A stretch of 64,000 bases of DNA from Mangifera indica (GCF_011075055.1 NC_058143.1:18550930-18614929), one strand, 5' to 3'. Shown: positions 11,069 to 25,359, numbered from the stretch's first letter. Made by a program: numbers and translations. Notes: a model not told the origin generated them from the letters alone.

Positions 11069-13306
11069 GTATTCATGGTTGGAAAGGATTTTTTTAGACT
11101 GGAATTGCAACACTGTGCATGAAAATTAATCATGCTGCCATGTCTTGATGGAAGTAAGTGAATATATCTACATCTTCAAGGTATTATTTCTGATAATATT
11201 AATGTCAGATGGAAGGTTCAGTGCAGAGTTAAATAATAAATTTACATGAATGTTCAGCCTCCTGATTTACTAGTCTCAGGAACCAATACTGATAGTTATG
11301 AAAAACAGTTGATAGAGGGCTTTTATCTTCTTAAATCTCCTCTTTTCATATTGTCTTCGATGTTGTTGTAGTTCTGATAGGGGTATTAATAGTCACTTGA
11401 ACATCAAGTAAAATTTATACATCATATACTTGTAACAATTAGAATTTTAATCAAATAATGGCCCTTCGGAAAATTTTATCTCTTACTTTTTTTTCCATGT
11501 TGAGAAAATATTAATATTTAATTTTTTTTTTTTAATGTTCAATTGTATGAGAAAGTGGAAAATAACAAAACAATAAAATTATGTACAATCGGTTACAAAT
11601 ATCTAATTAGATAATTATATGATATATTATCATATAATTGAATAATTTTAAATTAAAAATAAAATATTATCTAATTAGCTAATGCAAATCATGGTACCAT
11701 TTCTCCCTATTGGGCATTTATTGTATTTATTTGTCCTTGTTTTGGTGCACCATTTTTCCGTACAGGAAATTCCTATAGAAATCAGGTTGGTTTGTTAGCA
11801 TCATATAGTGTTGGGTGACATTGTAATTTAATAAATTTAAATTAATAAACAATTTCATCACTCAATGATTTATCGACCATCTTTACGTAATCTCATTTTA
11901 TATGAGGGTGCCTTCTTCAGGGATGGAGAAATTCAAAAAAATTATGGGGGTCCAATATGTGAGATTCAATGAATGACAGAGACAGACAATAATTAATAAG
12001 TTACATCTGTAGGGGCTAAAGTGTCAAGTTAAAAAACTGAAGGTTGCCCGAAGAAAAACTAAATTTCTGTGTATTACTTTAATTTTTTTCTAGTGAATTT
12101 CCCTTGGTCTTCTTAGTCTTACGGCTGTCAACACGGCACATCTGCTTAGAATTTAGAAAACCTAACCACGTCACAGATGTCACTCATTGTTTCATCATAT
12201 ATTAATAGGAAATTTTCACGTAATCATCGCACCATCTAAGTTCTATTATTATTCGTATACATAAATAAGATACAAAATTATTTGAGCAATATTATATAGA
12301 TTTAGATATCAAATTAGGGACTGAAATAACGCATAATTAAATATCATTTTATTATTAATTAAAAATTATTTAATTATAAATAATATATTATTTTAATAAT
12401 ATTTATTTTTAAAATTACATAATTTTATTGTATTATACTTTTTAAAAAAGTGTTATTGATAATAATTTATTATCAAAATAATGCAATGCATTTATTAGTA
12501 AATGATATAATACATTAGTTAATTTATGTTAGTTAAAATTAGGGTAAATAGTAAATTGTGTGGGTTAGGTAAAAAACAAAACAATTCACTTATTATTAGT
12601 TGTGTTAGACCAATATTAACAAAATTGTAAGATTTAATAAGTTGTGTCAACCATAAAATTTGAAGACTTGGGACATGACTCACATCAGATTGTGTTTTGA
12701 TAGTTTTTTTTTTTTTTTTAAGGGAAGACCAATGTGTTTTGTGGGTTGCCCTGGTAAAAAATTATAATTCTAATTATCTTTTTAAAATTTAAAATTTTTA
12801 AAATTTGTAGGGATTATATTAATCCATAACATAATCAGTGAGTTTTGACATAACCAACTAATTTGAAAGCATACCAATACTAGATTAGGGCTTTAATTGA
12901 TATAAAATTATTTTAAAAAATATTATAAATATATATAAAGTTTAAAAATTATATATATTGTTATTATATATATATATATATATATTTTAAAATATATTGT
13001 TTTATATCAATAATATGTATGATATAACACTTATTATATATAGGTTTGATTTCTTCCCTATTTTTTATGGATTTATTTAATTTTCTAAAATTAAGATATT
13101 TTATAATTATCAGAGTTGCTATCGTGTACTTTTCTTTGCGTTTGCAGTTGTGCAGGTAAACTGAGTTACAATGAAGATGTCAGCGAACCTCCCTTAAAAC
13201 TTTCTGAACTTCTTCAACTCTTCAAACCCAAAACCCCCAACCTCTTGCATCAGGAAGAAGAGCAACTGATGCTTTCTTCACTTTCACATCATCTCTATCT
13301 CATCAC
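11069..13306. other. Intergenic region MRS2-B to CFM3-A
   Basis: About 2.2 kb without a supported gene. It holds the 3' flank of MRS2-B, the duplicated block at about 12108-12220, very AT-rich DNA with a (TA)n run at about 12967-12985, and the leader of the CFM3 gene from about 13100, which is duplicated before the second CFM3 copy. The open frame at 13116-13316 lies in that leader and is not conserved as protein between copies. Confidence 0.6.
11589..11690. repeat. Dispersed AT-rich palindromic repeat (reverse copy)
   Basis: Contains ATTATATGATATATTATCATATAATT-like arms and AATTTTAAATTAAAAATAAA, the reverse of the core seen in other copies (for example 53300-53395). MITE-like member of the family described in the findings. 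Confidence 0.5.
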
Positions 13307-16300
13307 ATGGCTTTAGTACCCAGTCGCCAGTTCTCCCCAACACCCACCATTTTCGATTCCTATCAAAACTCCTCAAGATTCCAGGGCACCCACCTCAACT
13401 TCTTCTGCTACGCTCAACCTCTTCCTCTAAAAAATCACTCCTTTTATCATAATTTCTATTCAGATGCTGCCCCTCAACAGAACCCACCAAGGAAATTTTG
13501 TTCTCTTTCCAAAACCAATCATAAAGATGCAAGTATATGTGCCGGTGGCGGTTGGTTTGATAAGTGGAACAAATCTAATAAAGATAATCGCCCAAAACCG
13601 CTTCGGGCTGCGTTGAATTTTAGAAAGAGTGATGTAACCTTGCCAAGTTTTGGCTATTCAAGTCGTAGAAGTGATGGCAATCGCAGTGTTGTTGATGGTG
13701 GTGGCGCTAGTTCCTTGAGTAAGGTTGTAGAGAAATTGAAAAATTTTGGGTACGCATATGATGGTGACGATAAAAATGAGAAAGAAAAGATAGAACTAGA
13801 GAGAGCAATTGAAAAAAGGTCTATAGAGGACATATTTTATGTGGAGGAAGGAATTTTGCCAAATACACGAGGAGGGTTTACGAAAGAATCACCATTGGAG
13901 TTAGGAGAGGTGGTGGATAGTGGTGGAAAGGTAAGGTTTACACAGGAAAAGGCAAAGGAGAAGGTAGAGGATGAGAAATTGTCAGTAAGGAGGAAAAGTA
14001 GAAGGACTTCAGTGGCAGAGTTGACTATCCCGGAGTCTGAATTGAGGAGGTTGAGGAATTTGACATTTCAGACAAAGAGCGAGACAAAGATTGCGGGTGC
14101 TGGTGTTACTCAGTCTATAGTTGATGTAATTCACGAGGAATGGAGAACATCTGAGATTGTGAGGTTGAAAATAGAAGGGGTCCCTGCACTTAATACGGAG
14201 AGGATGCATGAAATATTGGAGGTTTGTTCTTTTGGACTTTGTTATCTAAATTATGTTTATTTGATTTTGTGATTTATATTTTTCTATATCTAGATATTCA
14301 TAATATCTTTGTTTATGTTTAGTGATGAGATTTCTGTATATTCAAAGTAGGTAAAAGAAACAAAATGGATCAGATTAATTTGTACGCGGAAGCTTTGAAC
14401 TGAAACATATGTTCCGAGTCTTAAATGATAAATCAAAGTGTTTTAATTGTCATGAGGGTTCAATAAGGGAGCCTCATTGTATTCGGTGAATGTAGCAAAC
14501 CAGGTAGCCATAAAAGAACAAGTTTCTCTCTGCCTATACATGAAGAGGCGGCCTTGTCCTTCAATATGTGTTGAATCCAATTGTACAGACTACTATATAG
14601 CTTCAAAGCAGTACTTTCTTTGATATGTCGAATTTTTCATGCTCCAGTGGACTTTCCAGAATTAAGTTGAGGCATTTTGAATATAAAAATATGGAGCTGA
14701 TATAGAGCATCCTGACAAACAATGCTTTGGAAAAATTATACAGTAGTTTCTACCACCTGAAGCAAGCAGATGACTTGTTCATCTGACATATACCTAAATG
14801 GAGAAAAGCACATAAGTTCTTCAAATTGATTAATTTGCTGGAATTTTAATCTGCATTAATGAATTATTTGATTCTACTGATGCTTTCTTGTTTTCTTTCG
14901 TTTTATTACTTAGAGAAAAACTGGTGGGTTGGTGATATGGAGATCTGGCACTACTGTTTCTTTGTACAGGGGTGTGAGTTATGAAGTTCCTTCTGTGCAA
15001 CTGAACAAACGGATACATAGGGGAAATGAACAACCAGCAAGCTCCTTACCAAGAGATACTGATAAACAGATAAATAAGAGAAATGATAGATCTAGTTATT
15101 CCTTATCAAAAAGTACTGAAAAACCTGCTCTAGGTCTGTCGTCATTTAGTTCTTCTAAGATTGTGCATTCACCTGAAAAATGCTTGGAAATGGCTGCTGA
15201 AGAGCAAGACACTGAATCAGCCCCAGAAGTGAAGTATGAAGATGAAGTAGACAAGCTATTAGCAGGTCTGGGTCCCAGGTATACAAATTGGCGGGGATGT
15301 AAACCATATCCTGTGGATGCAGATATGCTTCCTGGCATAGTTACTGATTACCGACCTCCATTCAGAGTGCTTCCTTATGGAGTGAGATCTACTCTTACAC
15401 GAAAAGAGGCAACAAATTTGCAAAGGCTTGCCCGCATTCTTCCTCCACACTTTGCCTTAGGTATGCCACATATCTTGGATAAGCTCATATGCTCGTGAAG
15501 ATGATCTTTCAATTTCATGCAAATATTCCTATCTTCAGGTCGAAGCAGGCAGCTCCAAGGTTTGGCTGTGGCCATGATTAAATTATGGGAAAAAAGTTCA
15601 ATTGCCAAGATTGCTCTTAAACGTGGTGTGCAGCTAACTACGAGTGAGAGAATGGCTGAAGATATCAAGGTAATATTTCTAGAGAGAATTGACTGTTGAT
15701 GACTTGATTTATTTACAGTAACTGGAATTTATCAGATTATATTGTATCAATTTATTAAGCTGTCTTTAGCAACTCTAAGATGCTATATAAAGACATTGGG
15801 TATTGGCTACAGAATTTGACCGGAGGCAAACTGATTGCAAGAAACAAGGATTTCTTGGTGTTCTATAGGGGGAAGGATTTTTTATTACCAGATGTCACTG
15901 AAGTGTTACTAGAAAGGGAGAGGCTGGCTAAGTGTCTGCAAGATGAAGAAGAGCAGGCTCGGTTAAGAGCATCAATCTTTGTCTTGCCAACTGCTGAAGT
16001 AAGTGAGCAATCAGGTACTGCAGGTACCCTTGGGGAAACTTGGGACGCAAATGCTAGATGGGGAAAGAGGCTGGATGACAATCATAAGGAAAATGTGATG
16101 AGAGAAGCTGAAATAATGCGACAAGCCAGCCTTGTCAAAAAACTGGAAAGAAAGCTTGCTATTGTGAGTTCCTGAAACTTGAGATCTTTCTACTATTGAT
16201 CAGATGCAATATTGTTCAGTTCTGTGTTAATGGGAAAAATTAAAATCTGGCAATATTCATATGATTTATAATCAACGTTACTGTTCTGCGTTGATTTGCA

Positions 16301-18019
16301 CAGTCTTCTCATCTAATTTTTGTAAATCATGTGATAAAGTAAAATATTAAAAATTAATTGATGGCATAGCACATCTCACAATCATGTACATCCTTAAGCA
16401 AAATCTCATTAATTGCCCATCAGGTATTTGTTGTTGTGAAGAGATGGACAGTTTTGGGGAAGTAACCTGGATTTTTTTTTCAGGCTGAACAAAAGCTAAT
16501 GAGAGCTGAAAAGGCCTCATCAAGAATGGAGTTTTTTCTAAAACCAACAGAAAGACAAGCAGATCCAGAGATCCTTACTGATGAAGAGAGATTTATGTTT
16601 CGCAAGCTTGGTTTGAGGCAGAAGCCTTTCATGCTTATGGGTAAGCAATATCTTCAACTGCCATATTTTACATGTTTATTTCAAATGTGAGATTTCATGG
16701 GATTGTGATTTCTTGTTCAGGTAGGCGTGGAGTTTTTGATGGTACAGTGGAGGAGATGCACTCGCATTGGAGACATCGAGAATTGGTTAAAATTATTGTG
16801 AATGTGAAAACTTCTGATGAGGCTAATAATGTTGCATTAGCACTTGTAGCTGAAAGTGGGGGTGTCTTGGTTTCAGTGGACAAAATCACCAAAGGTTATG
16901 CTATAATTGTATACAGGGGAAAGGACTATAAGCGGCCTTCCAAATTGAAATTGAGGCCAGGAAATCTTTTGACAAAGAGGAAAGCTTTGGCACGGTCAAT
17001 TGAACTCCAAAGACAAAAGGTATTATAAAAATATTATATATAAGTAATCTAAAATTACCACATTTGTACATACATAACTAGATAGAATGTTCAAATTACT
17101 GCATTTTTACAGACATCACTAGATAGAATGCGTCATATGCATCTGAGAATACACTTGTTGGTCCCAAATGTTCACTAGTGGAATCAATATTTTTGGTGCT
17201 AATGAGGAAACTCCCAGGTGGGGGCCTGATCTGGGCCATAAGGGGGTGACTTCCACTGCCCCTTTCTATATTGAACACCCTCAGGCTGAAGTGGTGTCTG
17301 TGCTGGACTGAGCCTACCAATGCCAACCAATGTTGTGTAATGATGATGGTGTATAAACGATTAAGTTGGCCCCAATTAAAATGGATCTTGCTTTTACTAC
17401 TTTCAATTTTTTTATTTCTCTAGCCTTTTCCGGTCTTTCTAAATGTATTATTTGAACAGGGTCTTCTAAGGCATATTTCCCGTCTGGAGGCCAATGTAAT
17501 GAAACTAAGTGCCGAAATTGTAAGGCTTACACTTTTAGCTTCTGCTATATATAACCTAGTTGTTGTAAATATGAACGTACGATAGTGCCTTCTTTTACAC
17601 TCAATTTTTTCATCTCTTGCTTGGCCTTGATAGGAACAAATGAACAGTGTGAAAAAACAGGGAGCTGTGTATTTGTATGGCAGAATAGATTCTGCTTATG
17701 CTATTGAAGATGATGACAGTGAGGTTTGCTTTCGGTCTACTTGTAGGTTATTCACTAATGATTATTTAGTCATCTATACCACATCTTATTTCATCCTTGT
17801 GTGCTATTACAGCAAGAAGGAGATGATGCATACTTGGAGACATTCGACAGTGGAAAAGATGGTGAATATGAAAGCGATGTCTCAGTTCACAATCTCCACA
17901 CAGAAACAAACTTCCATTATCATGAACAAGATCAGAAGTCAGAAACTGAACCTGTAGATTCTGAAGATGAAGAAGCATATGCTCTGACCAATGAGTCTTG
18001 CATTGAACCAACAACTTAG
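13307..18019 (+). CDS. CFM3: CFM3-like CRM-domain splicing factor, copy A
   Basis: Predicted chloroplast RNA-binding protein of the CRM family, which promotes splicing of plastid group II introns. Nine exons: 13307-14221, 14914-15460, 15539-15669, 15813-16163, 16484-16640, 16721-17019, 17460-17519, 17634-17723, 17813-18019, giving 918 residues. The N-terminus is rich in Ser, basic and hydroxylated residues with few acids, as expected of a plastid transit peptide. Three CRM domains are visible: about 240-335 (starts [11 protein letters not shown]), about 464-565 (starts [14 protein letters not shown]) and about 678-775 (starts [14 protein letters not shown], with the GRRGVFDG loop). The tail is acidic (SEDEEAYAL). 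The three-CRM architecture and size fit CFM3 or its close relatives. All junctions are GT-AG and in phase. The first in-frame ATG is used as start. Its tandem duplicate lies at 19618-24346. Confidence 0.92.
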
Positions 18020-19617
18020 AGAAAGAAAATAACAACTTTTAGTAGACAAGGGAAAGGAGCCTAACATCAAATAAACTGTATTAGATGATTAGATCTCAAG
18101 GGGTCCAAAGATCTTCATGGAAACCGACAGGACAATGGAGAACCTTATTTTGGCTGGCCCTTTGTTATTGTACAGGTAAATTATTTAATTCTTGCCATTA
18201 TTTAGGAAAAACTGCTACTGTTTTTTCATGTCAGCAGATGAACATTTTCTTAATTTATAGAAAGATGGCATCCTTGAAGCTGAAGTTGCTGACAGTCCAG
18301 AAATATTAATGTCTAAGAAACCAAAAGCTGTGTAAGATTTTCTTTTTTAATAAAACTATGTTCACACATTTTGAATGCATAAATGAGTATACAGACGATA
18401 TGTTATTATATAACTGAGTGATTTTAAATTTAGCATAAAATAATATTCATTTACATAATGACATATCATATATATATCTATTTATATGTTTAAAAGTACT
18501 TACACATAACATTGCCCTTCGTTGCAAATAACTATTAGAAATATGGAATGCAATTTAATCAACCTTGAGAGGTGAAATGTGAAATAGTTGAAAGATGAAG
18601 GGTTCAGAATAATTGTGTTATTCAATATTTTGTCTCCTCTGGAAGTAGTATGAAAGTGGTTACTCCTCTCATTTTCACACACAACAGAAAAAGAAAAAAA
18701 AAAAAGTTTTCAATTTTCTCTTTAATCTCTAATAGTTTCTTTATAACATCCCCTTTAAAGGATTAATACACTAAGCATAATATGAGTTCAATATATCGAT
18801 AATCAACATGACATTAGCCTGACATTAACCGCAAAAAGACCAAACTTCTCTGATGTTGTCCCATGCACCGCAACTGTTATCCTCACCCATTACTTGAAAC
18901 AAAAACATAAAAAAATGGAAGGTGAGTTACAAATCAATCAATAAGTATAGGAATTTAACTCTATACTTTTGTAACTTAATCTCTTTCCTTATTTAAGTTC
19001 TTAGTCTATGATTGTTTTGAATTTTAATTATGATTTTTTTAAATAATGGATAAAAATATATTTAATAAAGTTTTGACATTGAAAGTATTAAGGGTTTTAG
19101 TGTCTCTATCAACAAAATTTATACATGACAAAATGTTGGAAAATGTAATTTTTTTATTTGAAAAATTTTAGTTTTGAGATGGCAAATAATCGAATTAATT
19201 CCTTAACATATATTAATTATCATGTATAATTAGAATTTTATTGGTTTAGGGTTGTAATTAATCCAATTATTTTAACTTATTTATTTCTTTTAATAATTTT
19301 TTAAAATAAATCCCCTTAATATTTATGGATAATACAATTTTTTTCTTATTTAATTTTCTAAAATTAATATATATATATTTTTTAATTTTCATCGTTGCGG
19401 TTGTGCGCTTTCTTTGTCTTCGTAAAGGTAAAATGAGGTTGAGATATTTTATTTATTTCCAGCAAACAGATAAGAATGGAGATAGGATAGGAGCAGACCT
19501 CTCTTAAAACTTTCTGAACTTTTTCAGCTTTCTAAACCCAAAACCCACAACTTCTTGCAGAAAAAAAGAAGAGCAATTGATGCCTTCTTCACTTTCACAT
19601 CATCTCTATCTTATCGC
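18020..19617. other. Intergenic region between CFM3 copies
   Basis: About 1.6 kb. The first 300 bases match the 3' flank of copy B (24347-24610) and may include a 3'UTR intron (donor after TTGTACAG near 18175). AT-rich DNA follows, including one dispersed palindromic repeat, then from about 19310 the duplicated CFM3 leader. No other gene is seen. Confidence 0.6.
18385..18470. repeat. Dispersed AT-rich palindromic repeat
   Basis: Left arm GACGATATGTTATTATATAA is mirrored by TTACATAATGACATATCAT on the right, with an AT-rich core between. This is the same architecture as copies at 36130, 44495 and 53300. Confidence 0.5.
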
Positions 19618-22600
19618 ATGGCTTTAGTATCCAGTCGCCAGTTCTACCCAACACCCACCATTTTCGATTCCTTTCAAAACTCCTTCTCAAGACTCCAGGG
19701 CGCCCACCTCAACTTCTTCAGCTACGCTCATTCTATTCCTCTCCAAAATCACTCCTTTTATCGTAATTTCTCTTCAGATGCTGCCCCTCATCGGAATCCA
19801 CTAAGGAAAATTTCTTCTTTCTCCAACACCGAACATAATGCTTCTAGTGGCGGTTGGTTAGATAAGTGGAACAAATCCAATAAAGATAATCGCCCAAAAC
19901 CTCTTCGGGCTGCGTTGAATTTTAGGAAGAATAATGTAAGTTTGTCAAGTTTAGGCTATTCAAGAGGTAGAAGTGATGGTAATCGCAGTGTTGTTGATGA
20001 TGGTGGCGATACTACAATGGGTAAGATTGTAGAGAAATTGAAAAAATTTGGGTATATAGATAAAGGTGTAGATGAAAATGAGAGAGAAGATGTAGAACAA
20101 GAGAGAGCGATTCAAAAAGGGTCTATAGAAGACATATTTTATGTGGAAGAAGGAATGTTGCCGAATACACGAGGAGGGTTTACGAAAGAGTCACCATTGG
20201 GGTTAGGGGAGGTGGTGGATAGTGATGGAGAGATAAGGTTTCCTTGGGAGAAGACAAAGGAGAAGGTAGAGGATGAGAAATTGTCAGTAAAGAGGAGAAG
20301 TAGGACTTCACAGGCAGAGTTGACGATCCCGGAGCCTGAGTTGAGGAGGTTGATTAATTTGACATTTCAGACAAAGAGCAAGACAAAGATTGGGGGTGCT
20401 GGTGTTACTCAGGCTATAGTTGATGTAATTCACGAGAAGTGGAAAACATCTGAGATTGTGAGGTTAAAAGTATCGGGGGTCCTTGCACTTAATATGAAGA
20501 GGACGCATGAGATATTGGAGGTTTGTTCTTGTGGACTTTGTTATCTGATTATGTTTATTTATTTTGTCATTTCTTTTTAATTTTTCTAGATATTCATAAT
20601 TCCTTTGTTTATGTTTGGTAATGAGATTTATTTTTACTCAAAGAAGGTAGAAGAAACAAAATAGATCAGATTAGTTATTAGTTTGTACATGGAAACTGTG
20701 AACCAAATCATATGAGTCTCAAATGATAAATCAAAGATTTTAAATTGTCATCAGGGTTCAATAAGGGAGCCTTATTGTATTCGGTGAATGCAGATGACCA
20801 GGCAGACATAAAAGATCAAGTTTCTCCCAGCCTATACATGAATAGGAGGCCTTGTTATTGTATACTACAGACCACCGTATATCTTCAGTTCAAAGCACTA
20901 CCTTCTTTGATATGTCAAAGTTTTCATGCTTCAGTGGACTTTCAGAATTAAGTTGAGGCCCCTCGAATGTCATAAAAAAAATCAAGATATTATGTAGCAT
21001 CCTGACAAACAATACTTTGGAAAGATTATACTGTAGTTTCTGTTGCCTAAAGCAAGTTGATAACTTGTCCATCTGTCATTATTCTAAAATGGAGAAAAAA
21101 GCATAAGTTCTTCAAATTGTTTGATTTGCTAGAATTTTAATCTACATTAACCAATCATTTGATTCTACTGATGCTTTTGTTTTTCTTTTGTCTTTGTTCC
21201 TTAGAGAAAAACTGGTGGGTTGGTGATATGGAGATCTGGCACTGCTGTTTCTTTGTACAGAGGTGTGAGTTATGAGGTTCCTTCTGTGCAACTGAACAAA
21301 CGGATATATAGGAGAAATGAACAACCAGCAAGCTCCTTACCAAGAAGTACTGATAAACAGATATATAAGGGAAATGATAGATCTAGTTATTCCTTATCAA
21401 AAGCTACTGATATACCTGCTCTAGATCCTTCCACAATTGGTTCCTATAATATTGTGCATTCACCTGAAAAAAACCTGGAAATGGCTACTAAAGAGCAAGT
21501 TATGGAATCAGCCCCAGAAGTAAAGTATGAAGATGAAGTAGACAAGCTATTAGCAGGTCTGGGTCCCAGGTATACAGATTGGCAGGGATGTGAACCATAT
21601 CCTGTGGATGCAGATATGCTTCCTAGCATAGTTACTGATTACCAACCTCCATTCAGAGTGCTTCCTTATGGAGTGAGATCTACTCTTACCCGAAAAGAGG
21701 CAACAAATTTGCAAAGGCTTGCCCGCATTCTTCCTCCACACTTTGCCTTAGGTATGCCACATATCTTGGATAAGCTCATATGCTTGTGAAGATGATCTTT
21801 CAATTACATGCAAATATTCCTATCTTCAGGTCGAAGCAGGCAGCTCCAAGGTTTGGCTGTGGCCATGATTAATTTATGGGAAAAAAGTTCAATTGCCAAG
21901 ATTGCTCTTAAACGTGGTGTGCAGCTAACTACGAGTGAGAGAATGGCTGAAGATATCAAGGTAATATTTCTAGAGAGAATTGACTGTTGATGACTTGATT
22001 TATTTACAGTAACTGGAATTTATCAGATTATATTTGATCAGTAATTCAATTTTTATAAAGACGTTGGGTATTGGCTACAGAAATTGACAGGTGGCAAGCT
22101 GCTCTCTAGAAACAAGGATTTCCTGGTTTTCTATAGGGGAAAGGATTTTTTATCACCAGATGTCACTGAAGTATTACTGGAAAGGGAGAGGCTGGCTAAG
22201 AGTCTGCAAGATGAAGAAGAGCAGGCTCGGTTAAGAGCATCAACCTTTGTCTTGCCAAGTGCTGAAGTAAGCGAGCAATCAGGTACTGCAGGCACCCTTT
22301 GGGAAACTTTGGATGCAAATGCTAGATGGGGAAAGAGGCTGGATGACAATCATAAGGAAAATGTGATGAGAGAAGCTGAAATAATGCGACATGCCAGCCT
22401 CATCAGAAAATTGGAAAGAAAGCTTGCTATTGTGAGTTCCTGAAAATTGAGACCTTCCTACTGTGATCAGATGCAATATTGTTCACTTCTATCTTACTGG
22501 GATAAATTTCTATACTGCAACACTCATATGATTTCTTATCAATTTTACTGTTTTCCATTGATTTGCACTGTCTTCTCATCTAATTTTTGTAGATCATGTG

Positions 22601-24346
22601 ATAAAATAAAATTTTTTAAATTTATTTATGGCATAGCACATCACAGAATCATGGGTATCCTTTAGCAAAATCTCCATAATTTGCCCTTCAGGTTTTTGTC
22701 GCTGTGAAGAGGTGCATAGTTTTGGTGAAGTGACCTGGATTTTTTTTCTAACAGGCTGAACGAAAGCTAATGAAAGCTGAACAGGCCTTAGCAAAAGTGG
22801 AGGAGTCTTTAAAACCAACAGAAAGAGAAGCAGATCCAGAAATCATAACTGATGAGGAGAGATATATGTTTCGCAAGCTCGGTTTGAGGATGAAGGCTTT
22901 CTTACTTTTGGGTAAATATCTCTTCCACTGCCATGTCTTACATGTTTATTTCAAATGTGGGATATCATGGGATTGTGGTTTCTTGTTCAGGTAGGCGTGG
23001 AGTTTTTGATGGTACAGTGGAGAATATGCACTTGCACTGGAAATATCGGGAATTGGTTAAAATTATTGTGAAGGTGAAAACTTTTGATCAGGTTAAAAAA
23101 GTTGCATTAGCGCTTGAAGCTGAAAGTGGGGGTGTATTGGTTTCAGTGGACAAAATTTCCAAAGGTTATGCTATAATTGTATTCAGGGGAAAGGACTATA
23201 AGAGGCCTTCCAAATTGAGACCAAGAAATCTTTTGACAAAGAGGAAAGCTTTGGCACGTTCAATTGAACTCCAAAGACAAGAGGTATCTTAAAAAATTAT
23301 ATAGCACTAATCTAAAATTACCACATTTGTAAATACATAACTGGATAGAATAGCAGGAGCCAAAAAAAAAAAAACTAGATAGAATATCCAAATTACCGCT
23401 TTTTTACATAACTAGATAGAATGTTCAAATAACTGCATTTTTATATATGCAACTCCATATGTATCTGAGAATGCACCTGTTAGTCCCAAATGTTCACTGG
23501 TGAAAACAATATTCTTGGTGCTAATGAGGATACTCCCTAGTGGGTGCCTGATCTGGGCCATAAAAGGGGTGACTTCCACTGCCCCTTTTTGTATACTCAA
23601 CCTCCTCAGGCTGAACTTGGGTGTGTTCTGGACTGAGCCTGCCAATGCCAACAAATGTTGTGCAGTGATGATGCTGTATGAACGTTAATGTTGGCCCCAA
23701 TTAAACATGGATTTTGCTTTAATTACTTCAAATATTTTCTGATTTTTCTAATGTATTTTTTGAACAGGCTCTTCTAAAGCATCTTTCCCTTCTGGAGACC
23801 AATGTAGCGAAACTAAGATCCGAAATCGTAAGTCTTACACATTTTAGCTTTTGCTATATATAACCTATTTGTTGTAAATATGAGCCTATGATAGTGCCTT
23901 CTTTTACACTAAATTTTTTCATCTCTTGCTTGGCATTTGTAGGAGCAAATGAACAGTGTAAAAGACCAGGGAGATATGGAATTGTATGACAGACTAGATT
24001 CTGCTTATGCCGCTGAAGATGATGACAGTGAGGTCTGTTTTCAGTTTACTTGTATATCATTCACTAATGATTATTTAGACATCTATCCCACATCTTATTT
24101 CATCCTTGTGTGCTATTACAGCAAGAAGGAGATGATGCATACTTAGAAACATATGACAGTGGAAATGATGATGAATATGGAAGCGATAACTCAATTCACA
24201 ATCTCCACCCAGTAGCAGACTTCGGTCATCATGAACAAGATCTGCAGTCAGAAAGTGAACCTGTAGATTCTGAAGATGAAGAAGCATATGCTTTGACCGG
24301 TGGGTCTTTCTTTGAAACCAACAACTTAGAAGATGAGAACTTTTAG
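19618..24346 (+). CDS. CFM3: CFM3-like CRM-domain splicing factor, copy B
   Basis: Tandem paralogue of the gene at 13307-18019 with the same nine exons: 19618-20520, 21205-21751, 21830-21960, 22081-22431, 22755-22911, 22991-23283, 23768-23827, 23943-24032, 24122-24346, also totalling 918 residues although individual exons differ in length. It has a plastid transit-like N-terminus, then CRM domains beginning at [25 protein letters not shown] and [14 protein letters not shown], and an acidic C-terminus. Differences from copy A include a shorter first exon, a 2-residue deletion after KRPSK in CRM3 and a longer last exon ending in NLEDENF. CRM2 is the best conserved part; exon 3 is nearly identical between copies. 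No disabling change was found, so both copies are likely expressed. Confidence 0.92.
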
Positions 24347-25359
24347 TAGACAATGGAAAGGAGATCATCAAACAAACTGTGTTGAATTATTAGATCTTCA
24401 TGGAAAACCACAGGACAATGTATAACCTGATTTTGGCTGGCCCTTCGTTATTGTATAGGTAAATTATTTAACTCTTGCCATTGCTTAGAAAAAACTGCTA
24501 CCGTTTTTCATGTTAGCAGATGAGCATTATCTTAATTTATATAAACATCCTTGAAGCTGAAGTTGGTGACTGTTCAGAAATGTTAATGTCCAAGAAACCA
24601 AAAACTGTATAAGGGTTGTCGAACTGGTCAAATGTAGTTATTTTGACAGCCCACTGAGACTGAAACAATTAACCTTGCATGAAAAATAGTACTTCATCGT
24701 GCGAAAATTCTATCATGCATAAAATCCTAAGGTGATTTTCAAAATCGAGATCATATTCAATGGTGTACGATTCAAAAATGGTTTTGCCCAAATAGAAATG
24801 CTAATTGAAGGAGTACAAACTTTGTACTTTCTGGATCTCCATTTCATAGCACATACTCTTAACTCTACAATGTCGTTGGATGGTGGTGGCTGGAATGAAG
24901 TCACTAATGTAATAAATAATGTATAACCAACCCGATAAATAATAAACAAAGTTATTGGAGGAGATTTGAACCACATGACAAAAGCTCTATTAATGTAGTA
25001 AATAGTGTTTCACCACGTTTTTATAATAAGACTGCTATATTATATATAGCCGTTGGGAACCAAAAATTCAAACTTCCCAGCAAAAAAAATATAAAGGACA
25101 ACTGAATGGAAAACTTCTTTCAAGAGCAATTCTATGGCGACGGCGACATATTCTGGTTTAACTCTGAGTCTCTTCCTGTTCACCGAGCACTTTTATGCCG
25201 TATACAAACGAAACCAGAATTAAAATTAAGTCTGAAATGTTGGTAACAGGCCTAAAACCTTAAGAGAATGATTGAATTCCTGAGGAGAACTAATCAGTCT
25301 GCAAGAGAGGAATCAATAAAACCAGACACAGAACGCAGTCCAGCATATGATTAATGAGA
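24347..25359. other. 3' flank of CFM3 copy B and unannotated DNA
   Basis: 24347-24610 matches the sequence downstream of CFM3 copy A, so the duplicated unit extends past the stop codon. The remainder shows no recognisable gene. A 46-codon open frame at 25107-25247 has no family resemblance I can name and is not supported as a gene. Confidence 0.5.

Noticed and set aside
13116..13316. Small upstream open frame before CFM3 copy A
   Set aside because: The corresponding leader of copy B does not preserve the same protein; it is treated as leader sequence.
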